Shown: piece after piece, positions 4,455 through 11,802 of the stretch | Layout of the letters: each line of letters opens with the position of its first letter | Position numbering within the stretch: position 1 is the first letter of the stretch | Origin: Lentzea aerocolonigenes | GTDB taxonomy: Bacteria; Actinomycetota; Actinomycetes; Mycobacteriales; Pseudonocardiaceae | Direction of reading: 5' to 3' | Assembly: GCF_000955955.1 (NCBI RefSeq) | Contig: NZ_JYJG01000201.1 | Span: 1-21,457 of the forward strand | DNA: 21,457 nt | Notes under the pieces: generated by a model | What the model saw: the letters and a program-made list of their open reading frames with translations, nothing else | Database searches by the model: none | Told to the model about the DNA's origin: nothing | Translations under genes and position numbers: made by a program

Positions 4455-7325
4455 ATGCAGACCCGAGCCCCCCACGTGGTCGGCCGCGATCGAGAGGTCA
4501 CGGCCCTCGCGGGGGCACTGCGGCGCACCCGGACCGGGCAGGGCGGAGCGATCTTCCTGACCGGCGAGGCCGGGATCGGCAAGTCGCGGCTGGCCCGGTA
4601 CGCGGCGGGGCAGGCGTACGGCGAGGGCATCCGCGTGCTGAAGGGGCGCGGCACGACGATCGGGCCGATGGTGCCGTTCCGCCCGATCGCGGAGGCCCTC
4701 CTCGCCCTCTTCAGGGGCGAGCCTCCGGACGACTCCGCGCTCGGGCCGTACAAACCGGTGCTGGGCACGCTGATCCCGGAGTGGCACGACCACCGGTCCA
4801 CGACGGAATCCGTCGTGGTCCTGGCGGAGGCGGTGCTCAGGCTGCTCGCCTCGGTCGCCAGGAGAACACCGTGCCTGCTCGTCCTCGAAGACCTGCACGA
4901 CGCCGACGCCGAGACGCTCGCGGTCATCGAGTACCTGGCGGACAACCTGGAGGACCAACCGGTTCTGCTGCTCGCCACGAGCCGCAACGAACCGGGCAAC
5001 GCGCTGGAGCTGATCCACCGGATCGTGCAGCGAGGAGCGGCCACCGCGCTCGAGCTGCGCAGGCTCACCCAGGCCGAGGTCGAACGGATGACGGCCGCCT
5101 GCCTGGAAAGCGAGCAGATCCCGGGCGAGCTGTCGGATCGCTTGTGGACGGACAGCGCCGGGAATCCGTTCGTCATCGAGGAACTGTTGCACGGCATGGT
5201 GAGCAGCGGCCTGCTCGTGGCGGGCGCCGAGGGCTGGCAGGTGCTGGGCGAGCTGAAACTGCCGGTGCCGGCGGCGTTCGTGCGCAGTGTCGCCCACCGC
5301 ACCGACCGCCTGGGGCCGCAGGGACGCGAGGTGCTGTCGATCGCGGCCGTGCTGGGTCACCGGTTCCCGCTGTCCGTGGTGCAACGGGTGACCGGCACCG
5401 ACGACCGCCACCTCCTCAGCCACCTGCACGCGGGAGTCGCTGCCCAGCTCGTCACGCCCGACGAGCCCGCTCCCGACTGGTACGCCTTCCGGCACCCGCT
5501 GACCGCGGAAGCGTTGCTGGCACAGCTGGCACCCAACGAACGCGCGGACCTCTCCAGGCGCACGGCCGACGCGATCGAGGACCTGCACCCCGGACTGACC
5601 GGCGACTGGTGCCCGCTCGTCGCGAAGCTCAGGTTCGACGCCGGATCGCCGGACGAGGCCGGGCTGCTGTTCGCCGAGGCGGGACGGAGAGCGCTTTCCT
5701 CGGGCGCGGCCGGATCCGCGGTCACGTTGCTGGACCGCGCGCAACGCCTGCTCACCGACGAGACGCGGGCCGCGGTGCTGGACACGCTGCTCCCGGCGCT
5801 CGCGGAGACCGGCGAGTTCGAGCGCGCCTTCGAGTTCGAGAAGGACGTGGCGGAACTCAAGGACGGGCCGGGAAAAGCGAAGCTCCACACGCGACTCGCC
5901 CGGATCGCGCACCAGGCCGGGCGGTTCCCGTTCGGGGTGGAGCAGGTGCGCATCGCCCGCGCGCTGCTCGGGCCGGGCGCACCCGACGAGCTGACCGCGC
6001 AGCTGGACGTCACGTCGGCCTACCTGTCGCTGATCAGCCCGAGCGCCGACCGGGTCGAGTCGGCGGCGAGCCTGGCGCGGCAGGCGGCGGAGGCGGCGGC
6101 ACGGGCGGAGCTTCCCGCCGTGGCGTGCGAGGCGTGGCAACTGCTCGGCGTGATCGCGCGCGAGCAGGATCTCGACGAGGCCAACAGGTGTTTCGACCGG
6201 GCGCTCGCACTCGCGGACGCCCACCAGATGCCGATCCAGCACATCTACGCGCTGGTTCGCCTGGCGGGCAACGACTGGCTCGCGGACGGCAGCACCGCCA
6301 CGCTGGACCGCGCGCACGGCGAAGCGTGCCGGACGGGCGCGATCACGGTGTCGTACAGCGTGAAGGCCATCCTGGCGCTGCAACTCGTGCTGGCCGGCGA
6401 CTACGACGAAGCCGCCGTCCAGGTCGAGACCTGCCTGGAAGCGACCGGACGGCTGCGGTTCCACTCGCTGACCCGCTACCTGTTGATGGTGAAGGCAACG
6501 CTCGCCGCACATCGCGGCAACCGGCAGGAGACCGACGAAGCCGTCGCGATGTTCGAGGCGGTCGCGAAGAGCGGCGCGCAGGAAGTCCCGCTCTGCTACG
6601 GACTTGCGCGCGCGTTCTGCGCCCTGCTCGAAGAGAACCACGTGCTGGCGATGCAGGAGCTCGACCTCGCGGAGGCCAAGGAGTCGCAGAGCCCCACGCC
6701 GTTCCACCTCTCCGGCTCACACGGCCTGCGCGTGCTGCTCGCCGTGCTGGACGGCCGCTGCGGCTGGTCCGACTACGACGTGCTGGTGAAGTCGAGCGCG
6801 GCCGGCATGCGCTGGAACCGCCAGTTCGCCGACCTCGCGCACGCGGTGCTGCTGGGCCGCGACGGCAAGCACGCCGAGGCGCGCCAGGCGTTCGACAGCG
6901 CCCAGGAGGCCGCCGCCCTCTACCCGATGGCACGGCACCTCGGACTGCGGCTCGTCGCGCAGGAAGCCTCGGGCTGGGGCGATCAGGTGACGTGGCTGCG
7001 GTCCGCCGAGGAGTACTTCCACCAGGCGGGGATCCCGGCGGTGGCGTCGGCGTGCCGGGGGCTGCTGCGGCAGTCGGGCGCGTCGGTGCAGCAACGCCGC
7101 AGCGGCACGGACCAGGTGCCGAAACAGCTGCGCGGGCACGGCGTGACGGTCCGCGAGTTCGAGGTGTTCGTGCTGCTCGCCGACCGGATGGGCAACAAGG
7201 CCATCGGCACCCGCCTGCACATCTCTCCGCGCACGGTCGAGAAGCACGTCGCCTCCCTGATCGCGAAGACCGGTCAGCCGGACCGCGAGTCCCTCTCCGC
7301 GTACGCGGCGGCACTGAGCCGCTGA
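4455..7325 (+). CDS. LuxR-family regulator with AAA ATPase domain (LAL type)
   Basis: This large ATP-binding LuxR-family regulator has 956 aa, the usual size for the MalT/LAL class. The N-terminal ATPase has Walker A GEAGIGKS (residues 37-44) and Walker B LLVLEDLHDAD (from about 141). A long alpha-helical, TPR-like middle follows (about 390-860). The C-terminal LuxR helix-turn-helix (about 895-956) shows VTVREFEVFVLLADRMGNKA and ISPRTVEKHVASLIAKTG. ATG 4455 has an AAGG site just upstream. It is transcribed away from the lanthipeptide operon, after its terminator, so it has its own promoter. Control of the LanM locus is plausible from adjacency but not shown. Its last 52 nt overlap the convergent gene at 7274-7675. 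Confidence 0.93.
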   Translation: MQTRAPHVVGRDREVTALAGALRRTRTGQGGAIFLTGEAGIGKSRLARYAAGQAYGEGIRVLKGRGTTIGPMVPFRPIAEALLALFRGEPPDDSALGPYKPVLGTLIPEWHDHRSTTESVVVLAEAVLRLLASVARRTPCLLVLEDLHDADAETLAVIEYLADNLEDQPVLLLATSRNEPGNALELIHRIVQRGAATALELRRLTQAEVERMTAACLESEQIPGELSDRLWTDSAGNPFVIEELLHGMVSSGLLVAGAEGWQVLGELKLPVPAAFVRSVAHRTDRLGPQGREVLSIAAVLGHRFPLSVVQRVTGTDDRHLLSHLHAGVAAQLVTPDEPAPDWYAFRHPLTAEALLAQLAPNERADLSRRTADAIEDLHPGLTGDWCPLVAKLRFDAGSPDEAGLLFAEAGRRALSSGAAGSAVTLLDRAQRLLTDETRAAVLDTLLPALAETGEFERAFEFEKDVAELKDGPGKAKLHTRLARIAHQAGRFPFGVEQVRIARALLGPGAPDELTAQLDVTSAYLSLISPSADRVESAASLARQAAEAAARAELPAVACEAWQLLGVIAREQDLDEANRCFDRALALADAHQMPIQHIYALVRLAGNDWLADGSTATLDRAHGEACRTGAITVSYSVKAILALQLVLAGDYDEAAVQVETCLEATGRLRFHSLTRYLLMVKATLAAHRGNRQETDEAVAMFEAVAKSGAQEVPLCYGLARAFCALLEENHVLAMQELDLAEAKESQSPTPFHLSGSHGLRVLLAVLDGRCGWSDYDVLVKSSAAGMRWNRQFADLAHAVLLGRDGKHAEARQAFDSAQEAAALYPMARHLGLRLVAQEASGWGDQVTWLRSAEEYFHQAGIPAVASACRGLLRQSGASVQQRRSGTDQVPKQLRGHGVTVREFEVFVLLADRMGNKAIGTRLHISPRTVEKHVASLIAKTGQPDRESLSAYAAALSR

Positions 7326-7675
7326 CGCTCGCGCTTGAGCCGTGCCTCGTACTCGTGCCTCCTACCGCCCGCCAAGTCATCGCGAGCAGCGCGCTCCACG
7401 TCCCGGAACACGTCGTAGTAGGTGTCGTCGTACTGCTCGACGATCTCGAACGTCCACCGCCCCGGCAGCACGTTCCGGCCGAGCAGCTCGCGTTGCACCC
7501 GGTCCGCGTGCTCGTGGTGGCCCGCCCGCCGCAGCAGCGCGATCGCCTCGTCGAGCGTGAAATCGGCCGAGCCGGTCAGCTGGTGGAACGAGTAGAGGTG
7601 GCCGCGGGCGCGTTCGGTGGTCTCCAGGGCCTTGCGGAGCTTGCCGAGGGCTTCGATCGTCAAGTCGTCGTCCAT
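7274..7675 (-). CDS. Conserved hypothetical protein
   Basis: This is a soluble protein of about 133 aa that begins MDDDLTIEALGKLRKALETT. It is rich in charged helices (HEHADRVQRELLGRN, RRHEYEARLKRERQR). I do not recognise a named domain, and no enzyme motif or membrane segment is visible. ATG 7675 fits the start of the coherent protein. The longer in-frame reading to 7891 runs through repetitive DNA and gives a Trp/Arg/Gly-rich extension that looks non-coding. The 3' end overlaps the convergent LAL regulator by 52 nt. Upstream DNA repeats this gene's start region (see 7660-7833). Confidence 0.75.
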   Translation of the reverse strand: MDDDLTIEALGKLRKALETTERARGHLYSFHQLTGSADFTLDEAIALLRRAGHHEHADRVQRELLGRNVLPGRWTFEIVEQYDDTYYDVFRDVERAARDDLAGGRRHEYEARLKRERQRLSAAAYAERDSRSG

Positions 7676-7833
7676 GCCACGCGGCATACCCATCCACGCC
7701 CGAGTGCTACCGCCAGGTCGTCGGACACCGTGTGGTCGTCCACGCCACGCGGCACACCGGCCACGCCCGAGCCCCACCGCCAGACCGCCAGACCGCCAGA
7801 AACCGTGCCGCCAGAAACCGTGCCGTCGTCCAC
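7660..7833 (-). repeat. Degenerate tandem copies of the start region of the 7274-7675 gene
   Basis: Read on the minus strand, the DNA around ATG 7675 (CTCGGGCGTGG... GCCGCGTGGCATGGACGAC) recurs as GCCGCGTGGCGTGGACGAC at GTG 7743. It recurs again, more diverged, as GGTGGCGTGGACGAC at GTG 7833. The two upstream copies are in frame with each other. They form a possible 57-codon ORF ending at TGA 7660, which overlaps the real gene's start by 16 nt. This repeats the pattern seen upstream of the XRE regulator. Confidence 0.55.
7776..7825. repeat. Short tandem repeats (8-bp and 15-bp units)
   Basis: Three perfect copies of ACCGCCAG (7776-7799) run into 1.7 copies of a 15-bp unit, AAACCGTGCCGCCAG (7800-7825). 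They lie inside the repeated leader region and suggest slippage-prone DNA. Confidence 0.8.
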
Positions 7834-7943
7834 GCCACCCGTAATACCCCCGCCGCGGGTTTGCCCCCACTCCTGCCGGGTAGTCGATCACCGGCCGTGT
7901 CCATCACTGACACTGCGTCCTTCACAGAGCGAGGTGACCCCTT

Positions 7944-8375
7944 ATGGTCGACGTCACCACCCGCACGCGGGTCCAGCAGGCCGCACTCGTCGTCGCGGCG
8001 GTGTTCGCGCTGGTAGGCGTGCTCGGTTTCATCCCAGGCATCACCACCGACTACGACTCGATGACCTTCGCGGGCCACGAGTCCGGCGCGATGCTCCTGG
8101 GCATCTTCATGGTCTCGATCCTGCACAACATCGTGCACCTGCTGTTCGGCGTCGCAGGCTTCCTGGCCGCGCGCACGCCTGCCGGTGCGCGAGCGTTCCT
8201 GATCGGCGGCGGCGCGGTCTACCTCGTGCTGTGGCTGTACGGATTGGTGATCGACAAGATGAGCGACGCCAACTTCGTGCCGCTCAACAGCGCGGACGAC
8301 TGGCTGCACTTCGTCCTCGGCCTCGGCATGATCGGACTGGGAGTGGCGCTTGGCAAGCGTGCCGCCCTGCGCTGA
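7944..8375 (+). CDS. DUF4383 domain-containing membrane protein
   Basis: This integral membrane protein of 143 aa has four predicted helices, at roughly residues 12-32, 48-72, 84-103 and 122-140. The motifs HNIVHLLFGVAG and NSADDWLHFVLGLGMI are characteristic of DUF4383, a common actinobacterial family of unknown function. ATG 7944 is preceded by a GAGGTG ribosome-binding site. Its 3' end overlaps the next gene by 26 nt, so the two are probably co-translated. Confidence 0.92.
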   Translation: MVDVTTRTRVQQAALVVAAVFALVGVLGFIPGITTDYDSMTFAGHESGAMLLGIFMVSILHNIVHLLFGVAGFLAARTPAGARAFLIGGGAVYLVLWLYGLVIDKMSDANFVPLNSADDWLHFVLGLGMIGLGVALGKRAALR

Positions 8376-9336
8376 CACCGTTGGCGTAGAAGAGGAGTTC
8401 CTGCTCGTCGACACGGCGTCCGGGCGTACTTCGGTGCGCGCGGACGCCGTGCTGGCGCTCGTCCAGGACACGGACCTGACCAAGTTCCACGCCGAACTGG
8501 CGGCCACCCAGGTGGAAGCCGCGACCGGCCCGTGCACGTCTGTTTCCGAACTGGGCCAAGCCTTGCACCAAGCCCGCACCACGCTCGCGAAAGCGGCTGA
8601 GGAGGTCGGCGTCGGGCTGATTTCCCGCGGCACTCCGGTGAAACCGTCGCGGCAACAGATCGTGGATCACAGCAACCCGCGTTTCCGCCGTGTTCTCGAC
8701 ACCTACGCCGGTGTCGTCGAGCACTACGAGGCGTGCGGCTGCCATGTCCACGTCGGCGTTCCGGACCGCGAAACCGGCGTACGCGTCCTCAACCACCTCC
8801 GGCCGTGGCTGCCGACGTTGCTGGCATTGTCGGCGAACTCCCCTGACCACGGCTACGCGAGCTGGCGGATGGTCGAGCAGTCGCGCTTCCCCGGCTCCGG
8901 AGTGCCGCCGGTGTGCACGAGCGCCGCCGACTACGACGCCCACGTCGCGCGCATGGTCGCGTGTGGAACGCTCGTCGACCGCGCCCAGTCGTTCTGGCTC
9001 GCCCGCCTGTCGCCGAAGCTGCCGACCGTGGAGTTCCGGGTGGCGGACGCGGCGGCGACGGTGGAGGACGCCGTGCTGCTCGCCGCCCTGTCGCGGGCTC
9101 TCGTCCACACGGCGTTCCTGGACGGTGAACCACGCCCGGTGCGGGACGACGTGTGCGCAGCGGCCGTCTGGACGGCTTCCCGGTACGGTCTGGACGGAGC
9201 CGCCGTCGACCCGTGGCGCGCGTGCCGGGTTCCCGCGTCGGCGATGCTCGAGCGGCTGCTGGCGCACGTGACGCCGGCGCTGGCGGAGCGTGACGAGCTC
9301 GATCTGGTGCATGACCTCGTCGAACAGCGGGTATGA
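8350..9336 (+). CDS. YbdK-type carboxylate-amine ligase (glutamate-cysteine ligase 2 family)
   Basis: This is an ATP-dependent carboxylate-amine ligase of the GCS2/YbdK family, expected to join an amino group to a carboxylate such as the gamma-carboxyl of glutamate. The substrate cannot be read from sequence. Family signatures are VGVEEEFLLVD near residues 11-21, HAELAATQVEAATGPC, the metal/ATP-binding CGCHVHVGVPDRE, and VEFRVADAAATVEDA. At 328 aa it is somewhat shorter than typical members of about 370 aa. TTG 8350 has a GGGAG site six nt upstream and overlaps the DUF4383 gene; GTG 8359 is possible. The heme-oxygenase-like gene starts 7 nt after its stop, consistent with an operon. Confidence 0.88.
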   Translation: MASVPPCADTVGVEEEFLLVDTASGRTSVRADAVLALVQDTDLTKFHAELAATQVEAATGPCTSVSELGQALHQARTTLAKAAEEVGVGLISRGTPVKPSRQQIVDHSNPRFRRVLDTYAGVVEHYEACGCHVHVGVPDRETGVRVLNHLRPWLPTLLALSANSPDHGYASWRMVEQSRFPGSGVPPVCTSAADYDAHVARMVACGTLVDRAQSFWLARLSPKLPTVEFRVADAAATVEDAVLLAALSRALVHTAFLDGEPRPVRDDVCAAAVWTASRYGLDGAAVDPWRACRVPASAMLERLLAHVTPALAERDELDLVHDLVEQRV

Positions 9337-9343
9337 GACCTGA

Positions 9344-10333
9344 GTGAAGCTTCCTTCGCCCCGCGGACCGCTGTCCGAGACCGTCGTCGCCACCCTGGGC
9401 GGTGAGCCGGACGGTCAGCCGATCCCGTTCACCGCCGCCGACCCGTACGGCGAAGACCTCACCATCGCCCTGCACACGTTGTACGAGCTGCACTACTGCG
9501 GTTTCGACGGCGTGCACCCGGCCTGGGAGTGGGACCCGGAGCTGCTCAAGTTCCGCGCCCAGGCCGAAATCGTCTTCCTCGCCGCGCTGCGGTCCGACGT
9601 GGACGGCGGTGACGACCTGGACGCGGCACTGGACGCCCTGCTGGTCGAGCACGTCCCCGGCAGCGGCGTGTCGCACCACCTGCGGGACAACGGGAACTGG
9701 GACGAGATGCGCGAGTACTTCGCGCACCGCTCGGTGTACCACCACAAGGAAGCCGACCCGCACGCGTGGGTGATCCCTCGTCTGCGCGGCAGGGCCAAGG
9801 CGGCGCTCGTCGCGGTGGAGTTCGACGAGTTCGGCGGCGGCCGGGCGGACCGGATGCACTCCCGGCTCTACGCGGATCTGTTGCAGGGCGCCGGAATGTC
9901 GGCGGACTACCTGCACTACCTCGACGACGTGCCCGCTCCCGCGATCGCGATCGTCAACATGATGTCGCTGTTCGGCCTGCACAGGTCGTTGCGCGGCGCC
10001 CTGGTCGGCCACTTCGCGGCCGCGGAGATCACCACCGCTCCGAGCGCCCAGCGCATGGCCCAGGCCCTCGAACGCCTGAACGCCGACCCGAGGTGCGTCG
10101 AGTTCTTCACCGAGCACATCGAGGCCGACGCCGTGCACGAGCAGATCATGCGGCGCGACGTCATCGGCTCACTGCTCGAGCAGGAACCGGAACTGCGAGC
10201 GGACGTGGTGTTCGGCATCCAGGCGACGGAACTGCTCGAAGCACGCCTCGCCGATCACCTGTTGTCCTCGTGGGCGGCCGGGGAGTCGTCGCTGCGCACG
10301 CGCTTGCGGTGGCTGGTGTCGCAGAACGGGTAA
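9344..10333 (+). CDS. Iron-containing redox enzyme, heme-oxygenase-like fold
   Basis: This 329-aa protein resembles the iron-containing redox enzyme (Haem_oxygenase_2-like) family. Some members of that superfamily are di-iron oxidases or oxygenases; others have no known role. Likely metal-ligand segments include ELHYCGFDG, HRSVYHHKEADPHAW, VEFDEFGGG, GLHRSLRGALVGHFAAAE and EHIEADAVHEQ, all rich in Glu/His/Asp. GTG 9344 follows the ligase stop by 7 nt, with only a weak ribosome-binding site, which suggests coupled translation. Its last 79 nt are antisense to the CDGSH gene. Confidence 0.85.
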   Translation: MKLPSPRGPLSETVVATLGGEPDGQPIPFTAADPYGEDLTIALHTLYELHYCGFDGVHPAWEWDPELLKFRAQAEIVFLAALRSDVDGGDDLDAALDALLVEHVPGSGVSHHLRDNGNWDEMREYFAHRSVYHHKEADPHAWVIPRLRGRAKAALVAVEFDEFGGGRADRMHSRLYADLLQGAGMSADYLHYLDDVPAPAIAIVNMMSLFGLHRSLRGALVGHFAAAEITTAPSAQRMAQALERLNADPRCVEFFTEHIEADAVHEQIMRRDVIGSLLEQEPELRADVVFGIQATELLEARLADHLLSSWAAGESSLRTRLRWLVSQNG

Positions 10334-10458
10334 CGCTTGCTGCGACGGCAGGCGCACACCGCGACGACGAACCGGTCGCTGGTGTGCGTCACGCCGTCCT
10401 CGGTGACGAGCTCGACCGGTCCTTCGACGAGCACCGGCCCGTTCGGCACGACCGTCAC
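10255..10458 (-). CDS. CDGSH iron-sulfur domain protein
   Basis: This small [2Fe-2S] protein has the CDGSH signature in the form C35-x-C37 ... PFC46-DTSH50, the classic three-Cys one-His cluster site. At about 67 aa it is a normal single-domain length. The N-terminus VTVVPNGPVLVEGPVE fits the family. GTG 10458 with a TAGGAGC site just upstream is preferred. GTG 10509 would add a Ser/Arg-rich extension overlapping the methyltransferase end. It lies directly downstream of the methyltransferase on the same strand. It overlaps the convergent iron-redox gene by 79 nt. Confidence 0.85.
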   Translation of the reverse strand: MTVVPNGPVLVEGPVELVTEDGVTHTSDRFVVAVCACRRSKRYPFCDTSHRKRVRSDDSPAAHEDNR

Positions 10459-10477
10459 CCTGCTCCTACTGCGACTT

Positions 10478-11146
10478 TCACTGCGACTGCGGGCGTTCTG
10501 GCCGGTCACCGCGGATCACCACCAGTTCCTCGTATCGCTGGCCGGGCTCGATCAGGCCGTGCCGTTCCAGGAAGTCGACCCGGCCGTTCATCACGGGTCC
10601 GAACGGCACCGACCGGCGTTGCACGATCGACGCCTTCAAGCCGCAGTCGCGCAACTGCCGCAACGTGGTGTCCACTCCGCACAGTGCGGAATGGACCATC
10701 AGCAGCACGCCGCCCGGCACCAGGAGGTCGAACATCCTGGCGCACAAGGGGTCCAGCAGCTGACGGCCGTCCAGCCCCGCGTCCCACGCCCGCGCCGGTC
10801 CGCGTGCCGCGCACGGGTCGGAGGCAGGCACGTACGGCGGGTTGGCGAGCACCAGGTCGAACCGCTCGTCCGCGATGACCTCCAACGCGTTGCCCAGGCG
10901 CACCCGCAACGGCATCCGTTGCAGGGCGGCGTTGACCCGCGCGGTCCACACCGCGCGCCGGGAAACGTCCACACCGGTCACTTCTGCGGCACCGGCGCGG
11001 ATCGCCGCGATCGCGAGCGCTCCGGTGCCGGTGCCGATGTCGAGAACGCGCGCGCCCGCCGGAATCGCCGCGGCGTGCATGGCCTCGACCAGGAGTGCCG
11101 TGTCGTCCTGGGGCGCGTACACGCCTGGAGCTCTGAGCAGCCTCAC
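10478..11146 (-). CDS. HemK2/MTQ2-like protein N5-glutamine methyltransferase
   Basis: This class I SAM-dependent methyltransferase of 222 aa has motif I VLDIGTGTGALA (34-45), an acidic VTGVDVS strand and the signature VLANPPYVP (NPPY, 102-105) used to methylate a planar amide such as a glutamine side chain. It lacks the N-terminal helical domain of bacterial PrmC. It therefore resembles the shorter HemK2/MTQ2 branch, and its substrate is uncertain. GTG 11146 begins the conserved VRLLRAPGVYAPQDDT. The long in-frame extension upstream is antisense to the next gene and is rejected. The CDGSH gene follows. Confidence 0.88.
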   Translation of the reverse strand: MRLLRAPGVYAPQDDTALLVEAMHAAAIPAGARVLDIGTGTGALAIAAIRAGAAEVTGVDVSRRAVWTARVNAALQRMPLRVRLGNALEVIADERFDLVLANPPYVPASDPCAARGPARAWDAGLDGRQLLDPLCARMFDLLVPGGVLLMVHSALCGVDTTLRQLRDCGLKASIVQRRSVPFGPVMNGRVDFLERHGLIEPGQRYEELVVIRGDRPERPQSQ

Positions 11147-11173
11147 AGTCGGAGAATCCCCCGGTCGAAGACC

Positions 11174-11800
11174 TTGAAACACCGTGTTTTCGCACGACTT
11201 CGGCGGGTACACGAGGATGTGCTGACCACCGCTTTCCGGCTGCTCGCCAAGGCACGGCAGGCCCGCGCGTTCCATCCGCGTGGAATTCTGCTGAGAGGCG
11301 AGCTGACGGGCGCCGCGCCATTTCCCGCCTCTGCGAGCGTCGCCGTTCGTCTGTCCAAAGGGGCCGGTACCGGACGTGGCTGGCCGGACGTGTTCGGTCT
11401 GGCGCTCCGCGTTCCCACCGAGTCGGGCGACTGGGACGTCCTGCTGTCCAGCACCGGCACGGGCAGGCTCACGCGGCTGCTGCCGACGCCGGTCCGCGGC
11501 TGGCGGGACGCCCGGCTCGGCACGCTCGCGCCGTACCGGTACCGCGACGAGCTGATGTGGCTCATGGCCGTGCCGCACGGCGCGCCACCGACGCGGTTCA
11601 CGATCCACGCGTCCGGCACGGACGCGCAGTGGCGCCAGGTCGCCGAGGTGACGCTGCATCCCGAGGACAGCGCGGCCACGCCGATCGCGTTCGACCCCGT
11701 GCTCAACCGCCCGCAGGAGATGGAGCTGGCGCCGCGCTGGCTCGCCGTGCTGCGCGAACAGGCTTACGAGGGGAGCCGGCGCGGCCGCCCGCGGTCATGA
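11174..11800 (+). CDS. Uncharacterised protein, catalase-fold-like
   Basis: This protein of about 208 aa matches an actinobacterial family sometimes annotated as phosphodiesterase. HPRGILLRGELTG and VRLSKGAGTGRGWPDVFGLA resemble the first part of the heme-catalase fold (HxRG ... VRFS ... D..G.A). The protein is too short to be a full catalase, so catalytic activity should not be assumed. The start is uncertain. TTG 11174 gives the longest sensible protein, but a palindrome covers it. GTG 11219 is a plausible alternative that would leave the palindrome upstream. It is divergent from the methyltransferase. Confidence 0.7.
   Translation: MKHRVFARLRRVHEDVLTTAFRLLAKARQARAFHPRGILLRGELTGAAPFPASASVAVRLSKGAGTGRGWPDVFGLALRVPTESGDWDVLLSSTGTGRLTRLLPTPVRGWRDARLGTLAPYRYRDELMWLMAVPHGAPPTRFTIHASGTDAQWRQVAEVTLHPEDSAATPIAFDPVLNRPQEMELAPRWLAVLREQAYEGSRRGRPRS
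11177..11189. promoter_or_regulatory. Palindrome at the methyltransferase/catalase-like divergent junction
   Basis: AAACACCGTGTTT is a perfect inverted repeat, 6-bp arms around one base, in a locally AT-rich patch between divergent genes. It is a candidate operator and argues for the downstream GTG 11219 start of the plus-strand gene. Function is inferred. Confidence 0.35.
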
Positions 11801-11802
11801 CC

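Noticed and set aside
4431..6707. Minus-strand ORF of 758 codons across the LAL regulator
   Set aside because: Shadow of the real gene; the protein is Arg/Gly/Val-rich without motifs.
7774..7833. CRISPR-like array
   Set aside because: Units are 8-15 bp, with no spacers of constant length and no cas genes.
4781..8389. Plus-strand ORF of 1202 codons
   Set aside because: It is out of frame with the LAL regulator and the DUF4383 gene, extremely Arg/Gly/Pro-rich, and spans real gene boundaries.
11147..11659. Upstream extension of the HemK2-like methyltransferase
   Set aside because: It is antisense to the catalase-like gene with no conserved content. The conserved N-terminus begins at GTG 11146.
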